Assembly (NCBI GenBank): GCA_035687895.1
Contig: DASRUE010000238.1
Location: 1-10,735, forward strand
Origin: JAERML01 sp035687895
GTDB lineage: Bacteria > Bacteroidota > Ignavibacteria > UBA10030 > UBA6906
DNA: 10,735 nucleotides
Direction: 5' to 3'
The notes below the pieces were generated by a model. It did not search any database and was not told the DNA's origin. It saw only the letters and a program-made list of their open reading frames with translations. This document shows positions 1 to 6,556 of the stretch, one piece after another. Position 1 is the stretch's first letter; every line of letters starts with the position of its first letter. Both the position numbers and the translations under genes were made by a program.

Positions 1-344
1 GTACGGACGAGAGCCCCAAGGTTGTGGGGATCCTCCACCTCGTCTAGGATCAGGATAAATGCCTGCTCGTTCCGCTCGCGAGCGATTGTCAGAATATCAT
101 CGAGGTCGACATACTCCTTCGTCGGGACGACTGCAACAACGCCCTGGGTGGTAACGTCGTTTGCCAGTTCACGAAACTGTTGCTTGCCCGCCTCTATCAC
201 TTGAACCCCATGTTGCTCCGCCAGTGACTTGATGTCAACCATGACTTTTCCCTGGACCCCCAGCAGAAAAACAACCTTCTCGATAGTGGTTCCGGCCCGC
301 AGGGCCTCCAGGACGGGCTTGCGACCGGCGATAATCCTGTGCAT
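1..344 (-). CDS. rlmB: 23S rRNA 2'-O-ribose methyltransferase, TrmH/RlmB family (partial, C-terminus missing)
   Basis: The first 114 residues of a SpoU/TrmH-family RNA methyltransferase, running off the left edge. Residues about 3-76 form the L30e-like substrate-binding domain, opening with IAGRKPVLEAL and closing with TTQGVVAVVP. The SPOUT catalytic domain begins near residue 95 with FILILDEVEDPHNLGALVR, which is SPOUT motif 1; Asn108 is its conserved residue. Family members methylate a ribose in 23S rRNA (Gm2251 for RlmB) using S-adenosylmethionine. The start at 344 is well fixed because an in-frame TGA lies only 21 bases upstream; no strong ribosome-binding site is visible. It is the last visible gene of the minus-strand operon, 59 bases after the small membrane protein. 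The family is secure; RlmB rather than another TrmH paralog is likely, but the SAM-binding knot is outside the window. Confidence 0.9.
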   Translation of the reverse strand, partial: MHRIIAGRKPVLEALRAGTTIEKVVFLLGVQGKVMVDIKSLAEQHGVQVIEAGKQQFRELANDVTTQGVVAVVPTKEYVDLDDILTIARERNEQAFILILDEVEDPHNLGALVR

Positions 345-403
345 AGGCTCGCTCGCGTTTGGTGGTCAAAAAAACGGATGAGAAAAAGCAGATGTGGTAA
401 GGT

Positions 404-607
404 TCAGCCGGGTGGTACGGAATGCTCTCCGGCGCGGCGTCGACGAACAACCCATTTTTCCACACCCCATCCGAAAAGAAACAAGAAGATGCCGATGATG
501 CTCAGATACAATTCCATCCACATACTCTCACTTTGGATTCCCTGAACGAGCCCAATCATCACGGAAGCAATGCCCAGGGCTTCGAGGCCTTTGGCCACCA
601 GTATCAT
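404..607 (-). CDS. small two-helix membrane protein of unknown function
   Basis: A 67-residue protein I do not recognise by name. Hydrophobic stretches at about residues 9-24 and 31-49 predict two transmembrane helices. They are joined by a short polar loop (QGIQSES) and followed by a strongly basic tail (KWVVRRRR, about residues 51-58), so by the positive-inside rule both ends should face the cytoplasm. Its ATG overlaps the stop of the upstream glutaredoxin-like gene as ATGA (604-607), which suggests translational coupling and supports it being real despite its size. No enzyme motif is visible. Its place between lgt/glutaredoxin and rlmB gives no firm clue to its role. Confidence 0.7.
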   Translation of the reverse strand: MILVAKGLEALGIASVMIGLVQGIQSESMWMELYLSIIGIFLFLFGWGVEKWVVRRRRAGEHSVPPG

Positions 608-903
608 GTCCCTGGCTCCATGGTGGAATCATCCGCTCTGACATCCGGGGAGCGGGCTCCCTCGGTCAGCTGCTGCAGTTTGATTCTAAGCATGTGTTCG
701 TTGACGCGGTACTTGAATGTTAGCACCTTGTTAACATGAACCACCGGAAACATCTCTGCGTACTCGTCATAATACTCATCGCCAGGCGAGAGCTTGGACT
801 CCCGAAGATTGAAGGGGATTTGTTGCCGCACCTTCTCCAGCACAGCCCGTGCCTCATCACACAGGTGACATTCCTCTTTTGAATACAGCTCGACCAAAAT
901 CAT
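604..903 (-). CDS. glutaredoxin-like (thioredoxin-fold) protein with CxxC motif
   Basis: A 99-residue thioredoxin-fold protein of the short glutaredoxin-like (DUF836) type. It opens with a beta strand (ILVELYSK) and then Cys-His-Leu-Cys at residues 15-18, the redox pair. FPVVHVN at about residues 52-58 supplies the cis-proline loop expected in this fold. The last 20 or so residues are polar and look like a disordered tail. No signal peptide is present, so it should act in the cytoplasm as a dithiol reductant or oxidoreductase; its partner cannot be told from sequence. The start overlaps the lgt stop and the stop overlaps the next start, both as ATGA, so it is probably translated by coupling. 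No clear independent ribosome-binding site is seen. Confidence 0.85.
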   Translation of the reverse strand: MILVELYSKEECHLCDEARAVLEKVRQQIPFNLRESKLSPGDEYYDEYAEMFPVVHVNKVLTFKYRVNEHMLRIKLQQLTEGARSPDVRADDSTMEPGT

Positions 904-1793
904 TGTTGTGATGTCGATTGTCTTGGAGCTTTGCTGTTGAGAATGAACGTTCCGATGAGTCCGACGGCAAACAACGCGATGCTAATGAGCTGCGCTTCCG
1001 ACAGTCCGTAGAGGAGCTTCGGCTGGAGACGGAGGAATTCCACCACAAAGCGGAACGTGGTGGCAAGCATGAGATAGATCATGAAAAGTGCGCCGTCGGG
1101 GCGTGGCGTGGTCCGGATTCTCCAAAGAAAGAGGAAACCGACCATCCCCAAAAGTAATTCGTAAATGGGCGTGGGGTGAAGCGAAGTGATTTCATCAAAG
1201 CGCGAATACGTGTGTCCCATTCTGTCGCGCCCTGCCGGAATGACGGACAATGAATCGAAAGCCAGGATCTTTCTTTCCTCAGGGTGTGTATCGAAATATT
1301 CCCTGAGCATCTCCGTTGGTTTGGCAACGCCTTGCGCATAGATTGTTCCCCACGGAAGGGTTGTAGGTGTTCCGTAGTCGCCGTCGCCGGCGAAGTGACA
1401 CCCGAGCCGCGCAACGCCATACGCGAGGATAAGCGCAACTCCAAGGCCATCCCAGATCTTCAGAAAGGGAATCTTCTTTCTCCTGATGTAAACAGATATA
1501 GCCGTCATGCCGAGGACGAAGCCGCCGTACCATGTCAATCCTCCCGCGGAGAACGCCATATCGACGGGGCGGGCGAGGAAGGCGCTCCAATTTTCTATCA
1601 GATAGAGGATCTTTGCTCCCGCTATGCCGAAGACAACTGCGAGGACGGTGATGGCGCTCGCCAGATTGGGATCGAGACCTTTTCGCTTCAATTCGAGCGA
1701 GAGAATGTAGCTTCCGAGGATGAACCCGATGCCAAGCATCAGGCCAAAGCTATGAACCTTGATTGGTCCAATCTCAAAAAGAATGGGGATCAT
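900..1793 (-). CDS. lgt: prolipoprotein diacylglyceryl transferase, divergent subtype
   Basis: A 297-residue polytopic inner-membrane enzyme that moves diacylglycerol from phosphatidylglycerol to the lipobox cysteine of prelipoproteins, the first step of lipoprotein maturation. The family pattern runs throughout: IKVHSFGLMLGIGF (11-24), GGLTWYGGFVLGM (84-96), the signature region ARLGCHFAGDGDYG (128-141), HPTPIYELL (206-214), RPDGALF (231-237) and FRFVVEFLR (247-255). Arg129 and Arg248 align with the two essential arginines of E. coli Lgt (R143, R239). Several other positions differ: Tyr89 replaces H103, Cys132 replaces N146, Asp137 sits at E151 and Ala244 at Y235 (E. coli numbering from memory). 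The GDGDxG form of the signature is one I associate with Bacteroidota. It begins 14 bases after the preceding stop without an obvious Shine-Dalgarno, and overlaps the next gene by 4 bases. Confidence 0.93.
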   Translation of the reverse strand: MIPILFEIGPIKVHSFGLMLGIGFILGSYILSLELKRKGLDPNLASAITVLAVVFGIAGAKILYLIENWSAFLARPVDMAFSAGGLTWYGGFVLGMTAISVYIRRKKIPFLKIWDGLGVALILAYGVARLGCHFAGDGDYGTPTTLPWGTIYAQGVAKPTEMLREYFDTHPEERKILAFDSLSVIPAGRDRMGHTYSRFDEITSLHPTPIYELLLGMVGFLFLWRIRTTPRPDGALFMIYLMLATTFRFVVEFLRLQPKLLYGLSEAQLISIALFAVGLIGTFILNSKAPRQSTSQQ

Positions 1794-1807
1794 GAGCGCG
1801 CTGGGTG

Positions 1808-2263
1808 CTAGTGAGTGGATGGTTTGGCGTCGCCCGCGACGAAATCAACGAACCTCTTCGGTGGAGACTTCAGGAGCTCCACACGCTCCGGTCTAATGCG
1901 TACGGAGAAGGTATTTACGTTGCCGTCCAGACCACGTACAGAAACCTCGAAGGTTCCACTCAAGTTCTCATAGATGCGGGAAAACTGTGCGTGTCCCGCT
2001 GTCGGTAGACTCAACTGCGGTGCCTTAAGACCGAGGACGGTGTATCGCAGTTGTTGGGGAGCCCGTTCCTCTTTCACCGAGAGTTCGTACCGGAAACTTG
2101 CAAAGAGCTTGGCGGTTTCCAGAAGAACGAGCGTCTTGTATTTCTGTTCACGTTCGTCAAACCGGGGAGCGATCAGAAGGCGGTACTCCGGCATATCCGG
2201 TTGCTTCTTGGTTTTTGCCATCGTCTCCGTCGGGTCAGTGGGTTCGGTGCGGCGGCTGTTCAT
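1808..2263 (-). CDS. conserved-looking hypothetical protein
   Basis: A 151-residue protein I do not recognise. There is no signal peptide or membrane segment, so it is probably cytoplasmic. The first 25 or so residues are polar and low in hydrophobics; the rest alternates charged and aliphatic residues in beta-strand-like runs (YRLLIAPRF, YTVLGLKAPQLSL, FEVSVRGL, NTFSVRIRPERVELL), suggesting a compact mostly-beta domain. The chosen start at 2263 forms an ATGA overlap with the EIIA stop. An alternative ATG at 2221 (MAKTKK...) would remove 14 residues and has a GGAGA three bases upstream, which is too close to be convincing. It sits between EIIA and lgt in the same operon. No catalytic motif can be named. 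Confidence 0.75.
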   Translation of the reverse strand: MNSRRTEPTDPTETMAKTKKQPDMPEYRLLIAPRFDEREQKYKTLVLLETAKLFASFRYELSVKEERAPQQLRYTVLGLKAPQLSLPTAGHAQFSRIYENLSGTFEVSVRGLDGNVNTFSVRIRPERVELLKSPPKRFVDFVAGDAKPSTH

Positions 2264-2730
2264 ACCTCGAAGTACGTCGCTTCTTCCTGCTTGAAGATCT
2301 CAATGATTTCTTTTGGCGTTGAAACGGCGATGAGGCGCTTCCGGAATTCCTCCTTGTTCATCAGGCGGGAAATCCTGCTTAGCAATTTTATGTGGGGACC
2401 GACCATATTGTTCTTGCCGACGAGAAGGAAGACCAACCGCACGGGCTTCTCATCGATCGACTCGTAATCGATAGGCTCGGCAGTGACGGCGAATGCTGCG
2501 ACGATATCGGAGACGGCGTCGGTCTTGCCGTGGGGAACAGCGAACCCATTCCCCACCCCGGTCGACATGATTTTCTCCCGCTCGAACACAGCCTCCCGAA
2601 CTTTCTCTTTGTCAATGATCTTGGGCGAGACAGCTACCAGATCGATCATTGCATCGATGATCTCTTCCTTGGAGCCACCGGGAAGGTCGGTCGCGACAAC
2701 CTCTTCGGTCAGGATATCACTGATTCTCAT
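2260..2730 (-). CDS. PTS EIIA type-2 domain protein (fructose/nitrogen type), stand-alone
   Basis: A 156-residue single-domain EIIA protein of the fructose/mannitol/PtsN class. The phosphorylatable histidine is His67 in VGNGFAVPHGKTD, preceded by FEREKIMSTG, both hallmarks of this family. Helical N- and C-terminal stretches complete a normal-length domain. EIIA accepts phosphate from HPr and passes it to EIIB, or acts as a regulator when no EIIB/EIIC exists. No EIIB, EIIC, HPr or EI is encoded in this window, so a regulatory role like that of PtsN is plausible but inferred. An AGGAG sequence lies 11 bases before the ATG and overlaps the TAG of the upstream fusion gene, 15 bases away, so the two are cotranscribed. 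Its stop overlaps the next start by 4 bases. Confidence 0.93.
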   Translation of the reverse strand: MRISDILTEEVVATDLPGGSKEEIIDAMIDLVAVSPKIIDKEKVREAVFEREKIMSTGVGNGFAVPHGKTDAVSDIVAAFAVTAEPIDYESIDEKPVRLVFLLVGKNNMVGPHIKLLSRISRLMNKEEFRKRLIAVSTPKEIIEIFKQEEATYFEV

Positions 2731-2745
2731 AATGCTGCAACTCTC

Positions 2746-5256
2746 CTATGGTTCGTCACGCCATCTGATGACTTTGGTTTCGTATTCGGAGGCCAGTTGC
2801 TCTGCTGTTTGTTGGCCCTCGGCCTCCACGTTGATATGAAAGAGCGGACGCTCCTTATCCGGAATGAGGAGAATGGAGGCACCGCTGTGGCTCTTGTCGA
2901 AATAGATCTTGACGCCATCGACGAGATCTCGCCGCAGGACCTCCGAGTCACGCATGATATTCCGCATGACCTTCCCTTTGTGTTCCCAGGAGCAGTTGAC
3001 ATTCCGCTTTGCCGTGAAAAGCCGGGGGATGTCCCTGTCGATTTCCCCAAGTCGCTTCCCCGTTTGGGCCATCATCTGCAGAATCCGGGCAACAGAGTAC
3101 ATGGCGTCAGTAGCGAAGAAGAAGTCGGTAAAGATGAATCCACCCTTCGTCCCGCCTACAAATTGGACGGACTTACCGGTTGCGGCCTCCATCATGGCCA
3201 GATGGCTGTTGCGTGTCTTCACAACCTGGATTCCCCGCTTGGCGGCGACAAGGTCTATCTCTCCCGAAGAGGTAATCGGAACGGCGATCGCCTTCACATC
3301 CTTTCCGGTTTGCATGAACAGGTCGGCGACGATAGTCAGTAACCGGTCGCTATCGACCGGCTCCCCCTGCTCGTTTACCAGAAAGAGCTTCTCCCCGCCT
3401 GCATCGATCAACGCGCCGATGTCGTACTGCAGGGAAGTGACAATGTGGGCGAGCTGCTTCATGGAGTAATCAAACTCATACTTGTCCCGGGTCAACTTCC
3501 GGGGATCCAAATGGGCATTCAACGCCACTACCTGACAATCGAACGAGCCAAGAATGATCGGGAAGATGGTGGCGGCGATGCCATTGGAATAATCAATGAC
3601 AATCCTGAACTTCTTCTTACTGATTGTCGCGGTGTCAATGGATGAGAGGAACTTCTCCCGGTAGACCTCGGTGGTTCGCTCCGGGAATGAGATGCTTCCC
3701 ACCTTCTCCTGCGATGCGCGCTGAAAGTCCTCCCCAAAAAAAAGCCTCTCCACGCCCTTGGATTTCTTGCTCGGCAGGTCCTTGCCATTCGAATCGAAAA
3801 AGATAATGTCGGTCAGGCTCTTGTCGAAGGGAGAACGGCGGACGTGAATTCCTCCAGCCTCTTTGCCGCTGCTCAGTTCGTGGCGGAGGAGGGGAATGGA
3901 AGTGGCTCGCAGATCGAAAGTGTTAACACCGGCGGAAATCAGTCCACAGATCAGGGAGCGGTTGATCATGCGGGAAACGTTGTCCGAGTCGCGGCACGTG
4001 ACAACTGTTTTCCCTTCGCCGATGAACGCGCCGTACGCTGCGCCGAGCTTGGCTCCGAACTCGGGGTTCATTTCAATATTGGAAAGCCCTGTGACGCGGG
4101 AGTCTGCGAACAATTCCCTCAGCCATTTGTCCTCCCAGACCAGGCTGCGCGTTACGATGGCCCCTTCTTCAACAACTTTTTCAGGCCAGAGTTTGATATT
4201 GGCCGACAATTGCGCTTTGCGACCGATCGAGCAGGAGTCGCCAATGAACACGTTCTCGGCGATCACGGTTTTCTCGCCGATGGAGCACTTCGCGCAGACG
4301 ACGTCAGATGTCAGCTCGGAACTATGACCGATGACGACATCATTCCAGAGGACGGCGTTTCTAAGGATCGTACCCGGGCCGATCACACAGTTGTCGCCGA
4401 TGACGGTGTTCGAGAGCTTGACGTCGTCCGCGATCGTGCAATTCCTGCCTATGAGGACGGTCCCGGTGACTTGGATGCGATCAGGCTGGAAGCTGGTTCC
4501 TTCTCCCACATGCATCACGCCGATCCTCTTCCCTCCGAAGTTGACTATGACTCTACCGAGTAAGGCATCGATGTGTGCTTCCTGGTACTCATTCAGGTTG
4601 CCAATGTCCCGCCAGTAGCCATCCGAGACATAACCAAACAGGCCGGCATCCTGTCGAAGGAGGAGTGGGAACAGATCCTTGCTGAAGTCGTGGTCTTCAC
4701 GATAGGGGATCATCTCGAGGACTTCAGGCTCCAGAATGTAGATGCCGGTGTTGATCGTGTCGCTAAAGACCTCTCCCCAGGATGGTTTCTCAAGGAACCT
4801 GGTGATCTTTCCGTCTTCCCGCGTAATCACGACGCCAAATGCAAGCGGATTGGTTGCATGTGTGAGGACGAGTGTGGCTTTCGCCTTCTTCGATTCGTGG
4901 AAGCGGATCGCTGCGGTCAGATCAAAGTCCGTCAAAACGTCCCCGCTGATCACCAGAATCCGTTTGTTAATTCCCTTGGTGGCATTCCGCACACTGCCCG
5001 CTGTGCCGTAGTCGGTCTCGGCCTTGACATACACCATCTTGACATCAAACTGAGAGCCGTCGCCGAAGTAACTTGTAATCGCGTCCGGAGAGTAGAAAAG
5101 CGTGCAGATGATGTCATTGATTCCGTGTTTCCTGAGAAGGTCGACGATGTGGTGCATCATCGGCTTGTTCATCAGGGGAACCATGGGCTTCGGGGTTTTG
5201 CACGTGAGGGGCCGCAACCGGGTCCCGAACCCACCAGCCATTATGACTGCTTTCAT
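2746..5256 (-). CDS. nucleotidyltransferase (mannose-1-phosphate guanylyltransferase-like) fused to a degenerate phosphomannomutase domain
   Basis: An 836-residue fusion. Residues 1-235 are a sugar-nucleotide pyrophosphorylase: MAGGFGTRLRPLT then PKPMVPL (6-28), catalytic region ISGDVLTDFD (103-112), FLEKP (154-158) and NTGIYILEPEVLEMIP (169-184). Residues about 250-370 are left-handed beta-helix hexapeptide repeats (VIGDNC, VIGPGT, FIGDSC). Residues about 395-836 resemble a phosphohexomutase, but its key motifs are lost. The catalytic TASHNP-like loop reads GGIHVRRSPFD (468-478) with no serine at the expected site, the DGDxDR metal loop reads DAGGEK (618-623), and the GExSGH sugar loop reads GGTKGG (701-706). 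The N-terminal domain should make an NDP-sugar, most likely GDP-mannose, for cell-surface glycans. The C-terminal domain is probably not a working mutase. AGGTG lies 10 bases before the ATG, and a candidate promoter sits upstream at 5317-5347. Substrate is inferred from family resemblance only. Confidence 0.9.
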   Translation of the reverse strand: MKAVIMAGGFGTRLRPLTCKTPKPMVPLMNKPMMHHIVDLLRKHGINDIICTLFYSPDAITSYFGDGSQFDVKMVYVKAETDYGTAGSVRNATKGINKRILVISGDVLTDFDLTAAIRFHESKKAKATLVLTHATNPLAFGVVITREDGKITRFLEKPSWGEVFSDTINTGIYILEPEVLEMIPYREDHDFSKDLFPLLLRQDAGLFGYVSDGYWRDIGNLNEYQEAHIDALLGRVIVNFGGKRIGVMHVGEGTSFQPDRIQVTGTVLIGRNCTIADDVKLSNTVIGDNCVIGPGTILRNAVLWNDVVIGHSSELTSDVVCAKCSIGEKTVIAENVFIGDSCSIGRKAQLSANIKLWPEKVVEEGAIVTRSLVWEDKWLRELFADSRVTGLSNIEMNPEFGAKLGAAYGAFIGEGKTVVTCRDSDNVSRMINRSLICGLISAGVNTFDLRATSIPLLRHELSSGKEAGGIHVRRSPFDKSLTDIIFFDSNGKDLPSKKSKGVERLFFGEDFQRASQEKVGSISFPERTTEVYREKFLSSIDTATISKKKFRIVIDYSNGIAATIFPIILGSFDCQVVALNAHLDPRKLTRDKYEFDYSMKQLAHIVTSLQYDIGALIDAGGEKLFLVNEQGEPVDSDRLLTIVADLFMQTGKDVKAIAVPITSSGEIDLVAAKRGIQVVKTRNSHLAMMEAATGKSVQFVGGTKGGFIFTDFFFATDAMYSVARILQMMAQTGKRLGEIDRDIPRLFTAKRNVNCSWEHKGKVMRNIMRDSEVLRRDLVDGVKIYFDKSHSGASILLIPDKERPLFHINVEAEGQQTAEQLASEYETKVIRWRDEP

Positions 5257-5316
5257 CGTGCGGCTACACCTGGTGGAGGAATGAGCTTGTCAGGGAATGG
5301 ATTGTGAATGCCGATG

Positions 5317-5347
5317 CAAAGATAGTCAAAACAGTAGTTCAATTCAA
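5317..5347 (-). promoter_or_regulatory. candidate Bacteroidota-type promoter for the fusion-gene operon
   Basis: On the minus strand TATCTTTG (5317-5324) matches the Bacteroidota -7 box TAnnTTTG exactly. A TTG (5345-5347) lies 20 bases upstream, close to the TTTG -33 element. Transcription would start near 5310, giving a leader of about 55 bases before the ATG at 5256. It lies in the 109-base gap between the cystathionine gamma-lyase stop and the fusion gene, so the fusion operon may be transcribed independently of the genes upstream. Seen from sequence only. Confidence 0.5.
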
Positions 5348-5354
5348 TAACTAC
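5334..5354. repeat. short inverted repeat overlapping the -33 region
   Basis: GTAGTT (5334-5339) and AACTAC (5349-5354) form a 6-base inverted repeat with a 9-base AT-rich gap. It straddles the -33 element of the candidate promoter. It could be an operator, or part of the weak end of the upstream transcript; it is too weak and AT-rich, and lacks a T-run, for a convincing terminator. Repeats this short occur by chance. Confidence 0.2.
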
Positions 5355-5365
5355 ACGAGGTGCGC

Positions 5366-6502
5366 CTAACTGTCCATTGCGGCCTTGAGGTCAGCAATAA
5401 TATCCTCAACGTCCTCAATGCCAACAGAGATGCGGACAAGCCCGTCGGTCACGCCAATTCGCTGTCTCTGTTCTGGCGGTATCGCAGCGTGCGTCATTGT
5501 CGCCGGATGTGTGATGATTGTCTCAACACCTCCCAGGCTCTCTGCGAGTGCACACAACCGGACCCTCTTAAGGAATGCCGCGGCGGCATTGAGACTTCCC
5601 AGGTCAAAGGAGATCATTCCTCCAAAACCGCACATCTGCTTCTTCGCGAGCGCATGCTGTGGATGATTCTCAAGTCCCGGATAGAAGACCTTCATCACAA
5701 GCGGCTGCTGTACGAGCCAACGCGCAACCTGGAGTGCATTCTCGTTATGCTGCTTCATACGGACGGCAAGCGTCTTTGTCCCACGAAGGCAAAGCCAGGC
5801 TTCGAATGGGCTGAGAATACCTCCGATGGCCTTCTGAAAGAACCTGAGCCGTTCGGCAATCGTCTCATTATTGGTGACGATGAACCCTCCCAGCATGTCG
5901 CTGTGGCCGTTCAGGTATTTTGTCAGGCTGTGAACCACGAGATCAAATCCGTATCGCAGCGGTTGCTGGAGGTACGGGGTAGCGAAGGTGTTGTCAACTA
6001 CAGACATGAGCCGGTGCTTCTTCGCGAGCGCGGCGGAGGCTGCAAGATCGGTAATTTCAATAGTGGGATTGGTCGGGGTTTCGATGAAGAGCATCTTCGA
6101 GTTCGGTCGGATCACCCGCTCGACCTGCTGGAGGTCGGTGGTGTCGACAAAGTCGAACTGCAGGCCGTAGTCTTCCCAGATCATCTTGGCGATACGATAC
6201 GTTCCGCCGTAGACATTCCGTGACACGATTGCGTGGTCGCCGGGCTTGAGCAGGTGCATGATCGCATCGGTGGCCGCAGTACCGGACCCGAATGCCATGC
6301 CGTGTGCACCTTCTTCGAGTGCGGCGATATTCTGTTCGAGAGCTGTCCGCGTCGGGTTCGAAACCCGGGAATACTCGTACCCCTTGTTCTTGCCGAGCTC
6401 TTCCTGCACGTAGGTGGAGGTGAGGAACACCGGCGTCATGATCGCGCCAGTTACTTGCTCTGCCGGCTGTCCGGCGTGGATTGCTTTGGTTGCGAAGCCC
6501 AT
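5366..6502 (-). CDS. cystathionine gamma-lyase / gamma-synthase (trans-sulfuration PLP enzyme)
   Basis: A 378-residue fold-type I PLP enzyme of the Cys/Met metabolism family. Visible sites: YSR at 44-46 (phosphate contact from the neighbouring subunit), SGTAA near 73-77, NVYGGTY with the stacking Tyr98, ETPTNP (141-146), VVDNTFATP with Asp170 for the pyridine nitrogen, and SLTKYLNGHSD with the PLP lysine Lys195. The C-terminus has ESLGGVETIITHPATMTHA and GLVRISVGIE as expected. Synthase, gamma-lyase and methionine gamma-lyase are hard to tell apart; the cystathionine beta-synthase gene just upstream favours gamma-lyase, splitting cystathionine to cysteine, 2-oxobutyrate and ammonia. I chose the ATG at 6502 (MGFATKAIHAG), the usual family start, with GAGG 12 bases upstream. 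In-frame ATGs at 6520 and 6550 would add 6 or 16 residues that do not resemble the family. Confidence 0.92.
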   Translation of the reverse strand: MGFATKAIHAGQPAEQVTGAIMTPVFLTSTYVQEELGKNKGYEYSRVSNPTRTALEQNIAALEEGAHGMAFGSGTAATDAIMHLLKPGDHAIVSRNVYGGTYRIAKMIWEDYGLQFDFVDTTDLQQVERVIRPNSKMLFIETPTNPTIEITDLAASAALAKKHRLMSVVDNTFATPYLQQPLRYGFDLVVHSLTKYLNGHSDMLGGFIVTNNETIAERLRFFQKAIGGILSPFEAWLCLRGTKTLAVRMKQHNENALQVARWLVQQPLVMKVFYPGLENHPQHALAKKQMCGFGGMISFDLGSLNAAAAFLKRVRLCALAESLGGVETIITHPATMTHAAIPPEQRQRIGVTDGLVRISVGIEDVEDIIADLKAAMDS

Positions 6503-6556
6503 TGTGTTTTTTCGCCTCATCAGACAATGGATGAATGATCCGGAGAACATCCGGCG

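Noticed and set aside
345..403. T-run (minus strand, 368-374) between the small membrane protein and rlmB as a possible terminator
   Set aside because: No GC-rich hairpin precedes the run, and rlmB probably continues the same transcript.
235..465. Minus-strand open frame of 76 codons overlapping rlmB and the small membrane protein
   Set aside because: It is out of frame with both neighbours, and the rlmB frame carries clear family motifs across the same bases.
2392..3342. Long plus-strand open frame (316 codons) opposite the EIIA and fusion genes
   Set aside because: It is antisense to two well-supported genes and its translation has no family resemblance; it is a by-product of codon use on the minus strand.
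3736..3743. Run of eight A (T on the coding strand) inside the fusion gene as a possible slippage site
   Set aside because: The frame is continuous through it (LFFGED), with no alternative frame of interest and no stimulatory structure seen.
5360..6223. Plus-strand open frame of 287 codons
   Set aside because: It lies opposite the cystathionine gamma-lyase gene, which has all its catalytic motifs; the plus-strand translation is not protein-like.
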